Below, piece by piece: positions 18,211-26,968 of a DNA stretch of 64,000 nucleotides. The stretch's first letter is position 1. Every line of letters starts with the position of its first letter. The DNA is from Lachnospiraceae bacterium MD335 (lineage in GTDB: Bacteria; Bacillota; Clostridia; Lachnospirales; Lachnospiraceae). The DNA lies in the NCBI GenBank assembly GCA_000403335.2, contig KE159617.1, forward strand, positions 609,757 through 673,756, read 5' to 3'. The position numbers and the translations under genes were made by a program. A model generated the notes under the pieces. It made no database searches. It was not told where the DNA came from and was given only the letters and a program-made list of their open reading frames with translations.

Positions 18211-19620
18211 ATGGAACAGATTTCGGGTGATTTGGCGCTGCATTGTGCCAATGGAAAAGAGGAAATGAAGATCGAGCTGTATTCGGCAGCAAGAAAAACA
18301 ATTATGGATAAGCTTGAAATCCTGACGGACGCGGCCAAGTATGATGTGGCGTGCACAAGCTCAGGCATTGACAGAAAAGGAAACGGCCGTGACATGGGAA
18401 ACTGTATCGCGGCGGGCATTTGTCATAGCTTTTCGTCAGACGGCAGATGTATTTCCTTATTAAAGATTTTAATGTCAAACGAATGTGTTTACGATTGTAA
18501 ATACTGTGTCAACCGCAGGAGCAATGATGTGCCGCGCGCCACATTTACTCCGGATGAGATTTGCGAGCTTACTATGAATTTCTACAAACGCAATTATATA
18601 GAAGGACTTTTTCTAAGTTCCGGCATTATCAACAACCCTACGGATACGATGGAGCGTATTTATGAGACCCTATACAAGCTTCGGAATGTATATCGTTTTC
18701 GCGGATATGTTCATGTGAAGGGAATACCGGGGGCAGACCCTGTGATTATTCAGCAGACTGGTTTTTTGGCGGACCGTATGAGCGTCAATTTGGAGCTTCC
18801 GACAGCGGAGGGATTGGAAAAACTTGCACCGAATAAGCATCGTAAGAGTATCTTAAAACCCATGCGTCAGATTCAAAACGGTATCGCGCAGGGGAAGCAG
18901 GAGCTGGCGCTTTACAAGAGCGCGCCGCAGTTTGTGCCGGCAGGGCAGTCTACACAGATGATTATCGGAGCGACGCCTGAGAGTGATTACCAGATTATGT
19001 CGGTGGCAGAGAGCCTGTATGACAAATTTGCACTAAAACGGGTTTTCTATTCTGCGTATGTGGGTGTGAACGAGGATTGGGCGCTTCCTGCGGTAACAAC
19101 GGCATCGCCTCTTCTTCGTGAACACAGGCTTTATCAGGCAGACTGGCTGCTTCGGTACTACAGTTTTCGCGTAAGCGAACTTTTAAACGAGAAGCATCAA
19201 AATTTCAATATTCTTTTAGACCCCAAGTGTGATTGGGCGCTTCGTCATTTGGAGCAGTTTCCGGTTGAAATCAATAGGGCGGAGTACACGATGCTTTTGC
19301 GCGTGCCGGGGATTGGCGTAAAGAGCGCACAGCGCATCTGCAAGGCGAGGAGAAGCGGTTCTCTTGGATTTGACAGCTTGAAGAAAATCGGAGTGGTACT
19401 CAAAAGAGCATTGTATTTTATTACCTGCAACGGAAAAATGATGTACAATACCAAGATAGAAGAGGATTATATCACAAGAAATCTATTGTCGGAGCATGAG
19501 AAGCTGCCGTTTGATAAGGATGGCATGACCTATAAGCAGTTATCGCTGTTTGACGACGCGGCGGAGAACGCCAGTCTGTTCGGCATGACGCAGGAAGGGA
19601 ACGTGAATGCATATGTATGA
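18211..19620 (+). CDS. Radical SAM DNA modification/repair protein linked to UDG-like partner
   Basis: This radical SAM enzyme of 469 residues has the 4Fe-4S motif CVYDCKYC at Cys92/Cys96/Cys99. Residues near 360 hold a helix-hairpin-helix (LLRVPGIGVKSAQRICKAR), which indicates DNA binding. This matches the family described as putative DNA modification/repair radical SAM protein, usually paired with a UDG-like partner, which is the next gene here. The reaction is not established for the family. An AAAGGAG site precedes the ATG, and the 3' end overlaps the partner gene by 14 bases. Confidence 0.88.
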   Translation: MEQISGDLALHCANGKEEMKIELYSAARKTIMDKLEILTDAAKYDVACTSSGIDRKGNGRDMGNCIAAGICHSFSSDGRCISLLKILMSNECVYDCKYCVNRRSNDVPRATFTPDEICELTMNFYKRNYIEGLFLSSGIINNPTDTMERIYETLYKLRNVYRFRGYVHVKGIPGADPVIIQQTGFLADRMSVNLELPTAEGLEKLAPNKHRKSILKPMRQIQNGIAQGKQELALYKSAPQFVPAGQSTQMIIGATPESDYQIMSVAESLYDKFALKRVFYSAYVGVNEDWALPAVTTASPLLREHRLYQADWLLRYYSFRVSELLNEKHQNFNILLDPKCDWALRHLEQFPVEINRAEYTMLLRVPGIGVKSAQRICKARRSGSLGFDSLKKIGVVLKRALYFITCNGKMMYNTKIEEDYITRNLLSEHEKLPFDKDGMTYKQLSLFDDAAENASLFGMTQEGNVNAYV

Positions 19621-20401
19621 GTACGTATTGTTGTGCGAGGACAGCATGGAGGGAATTTTAAGCGGCGTCTATGAGGCATACCGTTTTAAGAAGGAAACGG
19701 GGATAGAGAGCCACGATCAGATTCATTTAGCGCTGCAGGTTCCCGATACCTATCGCTTTTTTACGGAATACAGAACGGTTGATACCGACTATGAGAATGC
19801 GGATAAAGTGATTGCGACCATTCGCGGCAGACTTGGCGAAGAAGTTTATTACCGCCTGTGTTTGGCAATGGTATCCTGCTTTCCTGAGAAGGCGGACGCG
19901 GTGTACCATACAATCGTGCTTGCGCTTAGGGAAAATGACAGGATGATTATGGACAGGCTCGGGGAGGAGTGGGTGCAGCGCACATTTCGGTATGCGCGGG
20001 CATCATCAAATGAATTAGGGCATATGATAGAGTTCACGCGGTTTGCGGAGCTTGAGGGAGGCGTGCTCTATGCGAAAATCAATGTAAGACATCATATTCT
20101 GCCGTTTCTGATGCCGCATTTTGCCGACAGGCTTCCTTCTGAGAATTTTATGATTTATGACGAGGGAACGGATGTGTACGGTCTTCATCCAATGCGTCAG
20201 CAGTGGTATTTGGTTCAGGGGATGGAGATTGATCAGGACATGCTGAAACAGACAGCGGCGGAGGAAGATTATCAGGAGCTTTTTAAACGGTTCTGTAAGA
20301 CTATTGCAATTGAGTCAAGAACGAATAAAAGACTCCAAACTGGTTTCCTTCCGCTGCGTTTTCGGCCAAATATGACGGAATTTCAGACATCGCAGGATTG
20401 A
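19607..20401 (+). CDS. TIGR03915-type DNA metabolism protein, partner of the radical SAM enzyme
   Basis: This protein of 264 residues belongs to the family found next to the radical SAM repair protein (MYEYVLLCEDSMEGILSGVYEAY at the start, residues 3-25). It is described as a probable DNA metabolism protein linked to uracil-DNA glycosylase-type enzymes, with a DUF4130 region. FMIYDEGTDVYGLHPMRQQW is a conserved block. No catalytic residues can be assigned. The start overlaps the previous gene by 14 bases, which supports a functional pair. Confidence 0.82.
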   Translation: MHMYEYVLLCEDSMEGILSGVYEAYRFKKETGIESHDQIHLALQVPDTYRFFTEYRTVDTDYENADKVIATIRGRLGEEVYYRLCLAMVSCFPEKADAVYHTIVLALRENDRMIMDRLGEEWVQRTFRYARASSNELGHMIEFTRFAELEGGVLYAKINVRHHILPFLMPHFADRLPSENFMIYDEGTDVYGLHPMRQQWYLVQGMEIDQDMLKQTAAEEDYQELFKRFCKTIAIESRTNKRLQTGFLPLRFRPNMTEFQTSQD

Positions 20402-20403
20402 CA

Positions 20404-20576
20404 GTACACTAGTGTACCGACTCGTTCATATTCAGGCAAACCTCCTTGCCTATTTCCCTGATAGCACTACTTCCCAAGCCTCGCCGTAGCCACCGCTACG
20501 CCTGCGTTTGTAAAGCAGCACTCTCAGGAAAATATTCTGTGGAGTTTTACCAGATATGAAGCGGTTAGTACACTAG
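20404..20576. repeat. 173-base structured element bounded by GTACACTAG repeats
   Basis: The nine bases GTACACTAG occur at 20404-20412 and again at 20568-20576. The left copy is part of the palindrome GTACACTAGTGTAC. The outer 25-30 bases also form an imperfect inverted repeat (CTAGTGTAC..TTCATATTCAG against CAGATATGAA..GTACACTAG). Inside are smaller hairpins, including CGTAGC-CAC-CGCTACG and a CCTGA/TCAGG closing pair. The element fills the gap between two convergent genes and supplies the lacI-type stop codon. It could be a small non-autonomous mobile repeat, a structured RNA or a complex terminator; I do not recognise a known RNA family. Confidence 0.55.
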
Positions 20577-21592
20577 ATGTTTTCTAAAATTCGAATATCC
20601 ACGGCGGTGTAGTAATATTCGTCTGCGGGTTTTTCGCCTGTGGTAAGGTATGTGAAAAGAATATCAAGCGGTTTTTTCCCCTGCGTGTGGGGCTGTTGGC
20701 AGATAACGGCAGACAATACGTTATCGCGCAGAAACTGCTCTGTCGTTTCCGCCTTATCATAGGCGATAATTTTAAGCCTGTTGCCGAGTCTCCTGGAACA
20801 GACTGCGCGGCAGCCGCCATAGACGCCGCCTGCTGCAAAAAACAGGGCGTTAATTTCCGGGTGCGTGTTTAACAAAGCTAATGTCTTTTCATAGCTTTCG
20901 ATTTCATCATCGTGCGTTTCCACGACAGAAACAATATGGATACGGTCGGAGACGGGGGCAAGCGTGCTTGAGAAGCCTGCGATTCGCTCCGTATGGCATA
21001 ATATGTCGGAGGAGCCGGTTAAGATGCCGACAAAGACTTCGCTGCTTGTCATAAGCCGCAGAAGTCCCGCAGCCGTTGCGCCGCTTTTGGTATAGTGGCT
21101 TCCGACGTAGGCGAGGCGTTTGGCGTTTTCAATATCGGTATTTAACGTGACTACAGGTATTCCCTGCTCAAACAATTCGTTGATGCGCAGGCGGATACGA
21201 TTGTCGTTGCAGGGCGCAAGGGCGATGCCGTTGACGTCTGCGTCAACAAGTTCATTGATTGCCTTTAGCTGCGCCTCGGTGTTGATGGGAATCTGTTTTA
21301 CAAGCACGGAGCAGTTATATTCGGAAAGCTCCTCTGCTTTACTGTTAATCCCGTCGAGCACGTCGGAGAAAAACGGATTTTCTGCCGAAAAGATGATAAC
21401 ACCAAGTTTCAGCCTTTTTTTGGAGGCAGCGAGCACAAGACCGGCTTTATTTGGTCTGTAGTCAAGAGCCTTTGCAATTTCTTCTATTTTCTTTGCAGTG
21501 TTTGCATTGACAGAACCGCGGTTGTTGAGCACACGGTCAACCGTTCCGCGGGATACGCCGGCAAGCGCCGCGATTTCTTTGATCGTAGCCAT
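20573..21592 (-). CDS. LacI-family transcriptional regulator with sugar-binding domain
   Basis: This repressor of 339 residues has an N-terminal helix-turn-helix (MATIKEIAALAGVSRGTVDR, then VLNNRG and the hinge) and a periplasmic-binding-protein-like effector domain (LGVIIFSAENPFFSDVLDGI). The GTVDR variant is typical of ribose/xylose-type members. The start at 21592 is chosen because the domain begins there, with GAAGG upstream; the frame is open for another 33 residues. It is divergent from the fucose/arabinose-isomerase-family gene and probably controls it. Confidence 0.9.
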   Translation of the reverse strand: MATIKEIAALAGVSRGTVDRVLNNRGSVNANTAKKIEEIAKALDYRPNKAGLVLAASKKRLKLGVIIFSAENPFFSDVLDGINSKAEELSEYNCSVLVKQIPINTEAQLKAINELVDADVNGIALAPCNDNRIRLRINELFEQGIPVVTLNTDIENAKRLAYVGSHYTKSGATAAGLLRLMTSSEVFVGILTGSSDILCHTERIAGFSSTLAPVSDRIHIVSVVETHDDEIESYEKTLALLNTHPEINALFFAAGGVYGGCRAVCSRRLGNRLKIIAYDKAETTEQFLRDNVLSAVICQQPHTQGKKPLDILFTYLTTGEKPADEYYYTAVDIRILENI

Positions 21593-21973
21593 ATGATATT
21601 CCTTCACTTTCTGTAATGTATATGCTTCAAATGTCCCAGCAATATTTAAGGTTACTGCTTTTATTATATGTGCACGTATCACATTTTGCAAGTAAAATAT
21701 GCGGCGTGCACGCCAAAAGGCACGCTCGTGCGGCGGCAGCTGTACGGCATCATGTATAAAGACGGGATACTAGACATTTTAGACAGAAAATCTTAGATAA
21801 AATAAGATATTTTGACGAAATCTAAAGAATAGCAAAATGTTACTTGATTTTTATCCGGACACCAACTATTATTAAGTTAGTCATCAAAATGTGCACGGGC
21901 ACAGAAAAGGTGATGAGATGTATTGGTACAAAAATATGTGAATAGGATAGCTTGATTTAAGGAGGATTTAAAA
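21593..21973. promoter_or_regulatory. Control region between lacI-type gene and sugar isomerase, with operator-like palindromes
   Basis: This divergent gap of 381 bases has two sites sharing TGTGCACG. One is at 21668-21684, with ends ATGTG and CACAT in inverted orientation. The other is at 21890-21902 and includes GTGC-ACGG-GCAC. They are good candidates for LacI-type operators. Between them, 21668-21796 is an open frame of 42 codons (starting MCTYHILQ, ending DILDRKS) with no ribosome binding site; it may be a gene remnant. No terminator is seen. Confidence 0.5.
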
Positions 21974-23458
21974 ATGAATAATTTACCGCAGGTAAAAGTT
22001 GGTATTGTGGCTGTAAGCCGTGACTGCTTTCCCGAAAGCCTGTCCGTAGACAGAAGAAAAGCGCTGGTAAAAGCGTATACGGAGAAGTTTGGAACGGATG
22101 CTGTTTACGAGTGCCCTGTGTGCATCGTAGAGAGTGAAATACATATGGTACAGGCGTTGGAGGACATTAAGAAGGCAGGCTGTAACGCTCTTTGCGTATA
22201 TCTTGGAAACTTTGGTCCCGAGATTTCAGAGACGCTTCTTGCAAAGCATTTTGACGGTCCTGCAATGTTTATTGCGGCAGCGGAGGAGTCACAGAGTAAT
22301 CTTATCGGCGGACGCGGCGACGCTTACTGCGGAATGTTAAATGCAAGCTATAATCTGAAATTACGTAATATAAAGGCATATATCCCTGAGTATCCTGTAG
22401 GTACGGCAGAGGAATGTGCAGACATGATTAACGAGTTTGTGCCGATTGCAAGAGCAATCATCGGTCTTTCCGACTTGAAGATTATTTCTTTCGGTCCTAG
22501 ACCATTGAATTTCCTTGCATGTAATGCGCCGATTAAGCAGCTTTATAATCTCGGTGTTGAAATCGAGGAAAATTCGGAGCTTGATTTGTTTGAGGCATTT
22601 AAGAAGCATGAGGGTGACGAGCGTATTCCCGCGAAGATTAAGGAGATGGAAGAAGAGCTCGGCGAAGGCAATTTAAAGCCGGAAGTGCTTCCGAAGCTTG
22701 CACAGTATGAGCTGACACTTCTTGACTGGGTTGAGGCACATAAGGGATACAGAAAGTATGTGGCAATCGCAGGAAAGTGCTGGCCTGCATTCCAAACACA
22801 GTTTGGTTTCGTGCCTTGTTATGTAAACAGCCGTTTGACAGGTATGGGCATTCCTGTTTCCTGTGAGGTTGATATTTACGGATGTTTAAGCGAGTTTATC
22901 GGTACATGCGTGAGCCAGGATGCCGTTACGCTTCTTGACATTAACAACACGGTACCTGCCGATATGTACAAGGAATCAATCAAGGATCAGTTTAATTATA
23001 CACACAATGATACGTTTATGGGCTTCCACTGCGGAAACACAAATACAAAGAAGCTTAGCTTCTGCAATATGAAGTATCAGATGATTATGGCAAGAACGCT
23101 TCCTGAGGAAGTGACACAGGGAACGCTTGAGGGCGATATTATTCCGGGCGACATCACATTCTATCGTTTACAGTCAACAGCTGACTGCCAGCTTCGTGCA
23201 TACATTGCACAGGGCGAAGTTCTTCCGGTAGCGACAAAGTCATTCGGAAGCATCGGTGTTTTTGCCATTCCTGAAATGCAGCGCTTCTACAGACATGTAT
23301 TGATTGAGAAGAATTATCCGCACCACGGAGCGGTAGCGTTTGGACACTTTGGTAAGGCGCTTTATGAGGTATTTAAGTATATCGGTGTGCCTGTAGAGGA
23401 CTTGAACTACAACCAGCCGAAGTCGCTTCCGTATCCTACGGAGAATCCGTTTGCTTAA
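21974..23458 (+). CDS. L-fucose/L-arabinose isomerase family protein
   Basis: This cytoplasmic protein of 494 residues belongs to the fucose/arabinose isomerase superfamily, which interconverts aldose and ketose sugars using a divalent metal. Family blocks include VGIVAVSRDCFPESLS at the start, AGKCWPAFQTQFGFVPC and GFHCGNTNTKKLSFC. Many members in Clostridia lack a demonstrated substrate, so the sugar is unknown. AAGGAGG precedes the ATG. It stands alone, next to its likely LacI regulator, and ends before a strong terminator. Confidence 0.85.
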   Translation: MNNLPQVKVGIVAVSRDCFPESLSVDRRKALVKAYTEKFGTDAVYECPVCIVESEIHMVQALEDIKKAGCNALCVYLGNFGPEISETLLAKHFDGPAMFIAAAEESQSNLIGGRGDAYCGMLNASYNLKLRNIKAYIPEYPVGTAEECADMINEFVPIARAIIGLSDLKIISFGPRPLNFLACNAPIKQLYNLGVEIEENSELDLFEAFKKHEGDERIPAKIKEMEEELGEGNLKPEVLPKLAQYELTLLDWVEAHKGYRKYVAIAGKCWPAFQTQFGFVPCYVNSRLTGMGIPVSCEVDIYGCLSEFIGTCVSQDAVTLLDINNTVPADMYKESIKDQFNYTHNDTFMGFHCGNTNTKKLSFCNMKYQMIMARTLPEEVTQGTLEGDIIPGDITFYRLQSTADCQLRAYIAQGEVLPVATKSFGSIGVFAIPEMQRFYRHVLIEKNYPHHGAVAFGHFGKALYEVFKYIGVPVEDLNYNQPKSLPYPTENPFA

Positions 23459-23492
23459 CAGCATAGTACCATTTTCCTATAAACATGTGATG

Positions 23493-23521
23493 AAAAGGCA
23501 AAGCGTGATGCTTTGCCTTTT
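23493..23521 (+). terminator. Intrinsic terminator after the sugar isomerase gene
   Basis: A perfect stem of 12 base pairs, AAAAGGCAAAGC with GCTTTGCCTTTT, encloses the loop GTGAT and ends in a T-run. It lies 35 bases after the stop codon. Confidence 0.9.
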
Positions 23522-23676
23522 CGTTATTATGCACAGCCCCGTGCAGATGAAATATGCCGTTTGATTTTAATAAAAGGGATTGTAAATTAGGATTTGTTTG
23601 TGCTATTGTAATGGTATGGCGCTTTTGTGTATGTGCCATACTGATTAAGAAAACAGAAAAGGAGCATGGGTATAAA

Positions 23677-25077
23677 ATGAAGAGAGAAAGTTTGTGGCTT
23701 CGTTATAAGGACGAGGATAAAAAAGAGTTGGAACGGGTAAACAGCCTTTATAAAAAATGTTTGGACGAGGGCAAGACGGAGCGCGAGTGTGTGGAGCTTG
23801 TCGTAAAAATGGCAGAGGAGAAGGGCTACAGGGAGCTTTATGCGGCGACTGCGGCGGGCGATAAGTTTGCGGCGGGCGATAAGTTTTATGCGGTTCAGAT
23901 GAATAAGAGCGTGGCGCTTTTTCAGCTTGGAACGAAGCCGGTTTCGCAAGGGATGAATATTTTGGGCGCACATATCGATTCTCCGCGAATTGACGTTAAG
24001 CAAAATCCTTTGTATGAAAAGGACGGATTTGCGTATTTTGATACACATTACTATGGCGGCATCAAGAAATATCAGTGGACGGCGGTTCCTTTGGCGCTTC
24101 ACGGAGTTGTGGCGAAAAAGGACGGTGAGGTTGTCAATGTGTGCATTGGTGAGAAGGACGATGACCCTGTATTTGTGATTACGGATTTGCTTGTACATCT
24201 TGCGGGACAGCAGATGACGAAGAAGGCATCGGAGGTTGTGACGGGGGAGAATTTGGATCTTTTGATCGGAAACTGCCCGCTTGAGGAGAACGAGGAGCTT
24301 GAGAAGGAGGAGAAGGAGACGCTCAAGGCAAACGTGTTGAAGCTTTTGAAGGAGTCTTATGACATTGAGGAGGAGGATTTCCTGTCGGCGGAGCTTGAGA
24401 TTGTGCCTGCCGGAAAAGCAAGGGATTTGGGCTTTGACAGAAGCATGGTTTTAGCGTATGGACAAGATGACAGGATTTGTGCGTTTACTTCGCTGTTTGC
24501 GATGCTTGATTTGGCATCGGAGGTTACACAGAGCACGCTTTGCTGTCTGTTGGTTGACAAGGAAGAGATTGGCAGCGTAGGCGCTACGGGTATGCAGTCG
24601 CACTTCTTTGAGAACGCGGTGGCAGAGCTGATTGCGGCAACCGAGGAGGATTCGCAGCGTTTGGTGCGCAGGGCGCTTGCCGGTTCAAGGATGCTTTCAT
24701 CGGATGTGAGCGCGGGTTATGATCCGCTGTATGCGAGTGCATTTGAGAAGAACAATGCGGCGTTTTTGGCACATGGTTTGACGTTCAATAAGTTTACGGG
24801 TTCGCGCGGAAAGAGCGGTTCAAATGATGCGAATGCCGAGTACATTGCGCAGCTTCGTAAGATTATGGATGATGCGGATGTGAAATATCAGTTTGCGGAG
24901 CTTGGTAAGGTCGATGTCGGCGGAGGCGGTACGATTGCTTATATTTTGGCAAATTATGGCATGAATGTAATTGACAGCGGCGTTGCGGTGCTTAATATGC
25001 ATGCGCCTTATGAGGTAAGCAGCAAGGCGGATGTTTATGAGGCGGTCAGAGGGTATACGGCATTTTTAAGATCGTAG
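23677..25077 (+). CDS. M18-family aminopeptidase (aspartyl aminopeptidase type)
   Basis: This cytosolic metallo-aminopeptidase has 466 residues. M18 features include GAHIDSPRIDVK with a metal-binding His and Asp, DKEEIGSVGATGMQS with the catalytic Glu pair, and a C-terminal VLNMHAPYEVSSKAD block with a metal-binding His. It should remove acidic or neutral N-terminal residues from peptides. The ATG at 23677 is chosen because the domain starts there and AAAGGAG lies upstream; the longer frame to 23554 has no homologous sequence. It stands alone and converges with the next gene on a shared terminator. Confidence 0.92.
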   Translation: MKRESLWLRYKDEDKKELERVNSLYKKCLDEGKTERECVELVVKMAEEKGYRELYAATAAGDKFAAGDKFYAVQMNKSVALFQLGTKPVSQGMNILGAHIDSPRIDVKQNPLYEKDGFAYFDTHYYGGIKKYQWTAVPLALHGVVAKKDGEVVNVCIGEKDDDPVFVITDLLVHLAGQQMTKKASEVVTGENLDLLIGNCPLEENEELEKEEKETLKANVLKLLKESYDIEEEDFLSAELEIVPAGKARDLGFDRSMVLAYGQDDRICAFTSLFAMLDLASEVTQSTLCCLLVDKEEIGSVGATGMQSHFFENAVAELIAATEEDSQRLVRRALAGSRMLSSDVSAGYDPLYASAFEKNNAAFLAHGLTFNKFTGSRGKSGSNDANAEYIAQLRKIMDDADVKYQFAELGKVDVGGGGTIAYILANYGMNVIDSGVAVLNMHAPYEVSSKADVYEAVRGYTAFLRS

Positions 25078-25096
25078 ATGAATTTGTAAAAACAGG

Positions 25097-25123
25097 CAGG
25101 GCATTTCGTTATGAAATGCCCTG
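25097..25123. terminator. Bidirectional terminator between M18 peptidase and GGDEF-EAL genes
   Basis: A perfect stem of 11 base pairs, CAGGGCATTTC with GAAATGCCCTG, encloses the loop GTTAT. It follows the peptidase stop by 19 bases and overlaps the last codons of the converging GGDEF-EAL gene, so the end of that coding region lies within the stem. Confidence 0.75.
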
Positions 25124-26818
25124 TAACCGTTTTTCAAATTCGCTGTGCGGAAGCGGCTTATCGTATAGAAAGCCTTGTATCATGTCACAGCCAAGCTGTG
25201 TTAACAGTTGTTTCTGTTCGTTATTTTCAACACCGGAACAAATCACTTTGATGCCGAGTGCATGTGCCATTTCAATGATTGCTTTGATAACGACCGCGTT
25301 GTTTTGCGCGCGGTTAAGCGTTGGCCTGCCGCTTTGCGGTTCTTTTGCGGAAAGGCTGGACGTATCGGTGACAAAGGACCTGTCAAGCTTTATCACGTCG
25401 ATTTCAAGGTCGCTCATCAGCTTTAAGGAAGAGTATCCTGTGCCGAAGTTGTCAATGGAGGTATAAACGCCGTAATTTTTGATACGGTTGACAAAGTCGG
25501 AGAGCGAGGCAAAATCATCGTAACCGCTGCTCTCGGTCAGTTCGATTTCAATGTATTCGGGCGGGATGGAATATTTGTTGATAATGCCCATAATGTCTTC
25601 CGCGAGAAAGTGGTTGTGCAGGTGCGCCTTTGAAAAGTTCGTGGAGATGCGCACGGGAGTCAGTCCTAAATCAAGCCATGCGCGCAGCTTTATGCAGACT
25701 TCCTCAAGCACGTACAGGTCAAGTGCGCAGATGGTTCCGTCTTTTTCAAGCACGGGAAGAAAGTCGGAGGGAGCAAGCAGTCCGCTTGTGCGGCTCCAAC
25801 GGACCAACGCCTCGCAGCCGCAGAGAGAACTGGTGTTCAAATCGAGCTTGGGCTGGTAGTAGACATCAAATTCTTTCAAGGCAATCGCTTTGGAGAAGCT
25901 GCCTGCAATTTCCTTCTCGCGTTTCAGGTGTTCAAGCATTTGGGGCACAAACCGTATATGGTCGCTGCCCGGGGCGCCTTTTGTAAGGTTGATTGCGATG
26001 GAAATATTGTACAGTACGGTGCTTGCGGTATCTCCTTTGGCAATCGGATATACGCAGGTTCTCGACTGGATATTAAACGTGTTCATCATGTCGTCAATGC
26101 TAAGCCGCAGCCGAATGTCGGAGATATGTTCCAAAAATTTATTGACGCGTTCGTTTTTTACGATGGCAAGGAACGTGTCGTCGGCTAGTCTGCCGCAAAT
26201 TTCATCTCTGCGTAGAAAATCCTTCAGACGTTCCGCATACTTTTTCAAAATAACATCACCGTATTTTGCACCGAGCTGCCGGTTAAAGTAGCGGAAATTT
26301 TTAATGTTGGTATAAAGGGCGGTGTAGGAGGCTTCCTCTCCTTTTGCACAGCAGTCTGCGATAAAGGCGCTGATGCCTTCAGTGTTGGCGATGCCCGTGA
26401 CGGCATCGGTAACGGACAAAATATTTGCATGTTTTGTAAGCCCTGCCTTTGCGCAGAGAAGATTGATAATGGAGGCAAAAAATTTGAGATGCTCCAAATC
26501 GCCGTTATCCCATGCAGTCGTTTCGCGGGGATAAAATAAAACTTCAGCCGTTCCGCCGGAATGTGTGGTGTATGCGTTGCTCACGGGCGTATTTACGTAT
26601 CCCTCCGAATAGCAATACAGCATGGTCAGACTGTCTTTAATGCGTTCCTCATAGGGTGCTTCGGGGGTGTTTCGGGACAGCTCTATTTTTCCGATGCCGA
26701 GCGTGTCACACACGGGCGGCACGGTTTTTGCAATATAACCGGAAAGCTCTTCGACTGAGCCAATTGAGTCGGGAATTGCCATAAAAAAGTCAAAAAATTC
26801 ATTACTGCACAGGTTCAT
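25109..26818 (-). CDS. GGDEF-EAL domain protein with substituted active sites
   Basis: This cytoplasmic protein of 569 residues has an N-terminal region of about 130 residues that may be a GAF-like sensor, a GGDEF domain (about 140-300) and an EAL domain (about 310-565). The GGDEF signature is replaced by GRLADDTF, so cyclase activity is unlikely. In the EAL domain, EAL (CGCEALVRW), the Asn in STNFS, ELTES and IKLD are kept. The usual DDFG is IDNFG and the usual EGVE is SGVE. It is probably a weak phosphodiesterase or a c-di-GMP receptor. GGAGG precedes the ATG, and the gene stands alone. Confidence 0.9.
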   Translation of the reverse strand: MNLCSNEFFDFFMAIPDSIGSVEELSGYIAKTVPPVCDTLGIGKIELSRNTPEAPYEERIKDSLTMLYCYSEGYVNTPVSNAYTTHSGGTAEVLFYPRETTAWDNGDLEHLKFFASIINLLCAKAGLTKHANILSVTDAVTGIANTEGISAFIADCCAKGEEASYTALYTNIKNFRYFNRQLGAKYGDVILKKYAERLKDFLRRDEICGRLADDTFLAIVKNERVNKFLEHISDIRLRLSIDDMMNTFNIQSRTCVYPIAKGDTASTVLYNISIAINLTKGAPGSDHIRFVPQMLEHLKREKEIAGSFSKAIALKEFDVYYQPKLDLNTSSLCGCEALVRWSRTSGLLAPSDFLPVLEKDGTICALDLYVLEEVCIKLRAWLDLGLTPVRISTNFSKAHLHNHFLAEDIMGIINKYSIPPEYIEIELTESSGYDDFASLSDFVNRIKNYGVYTSIDNFGTGYSSLKLMSDLEIDVIKLDRSFVTDTSSLSAKEPQSGRPTLNRAQNNAVVIKAIIEMAHALGIKVICSGVENNEQKQLLTQLGCDMIQGFLYDKPLPHSEFEKRLQGIS

Positions 26819-26909
26819 TTACGGTTTCCTCCTTCGCCGTGTTTTTCCATAATAATCCTATCATATCATTAAAAGACAGCGCGCACAATATTGAACATTT
26901 TATAATTAT

Positions 26910-26938
26910 TTGGTTTTTCGGGGAAAATATGGTATACT
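26910..26938 (+). promoter_or_regulatory. Sigma-70 type promoter for fdhD
   Basis: TTGGTT at 26910-26915 and TATACT at 26933-26938 are separated by 17 bases and lie 31 bases before the ATG of fdhD. The match to the vegetative consensus is good. Confidence 0.6.
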
Positions 26939-26968
26939 TAATTTTAGATTTTTTGCGTTGGAGGAGTT

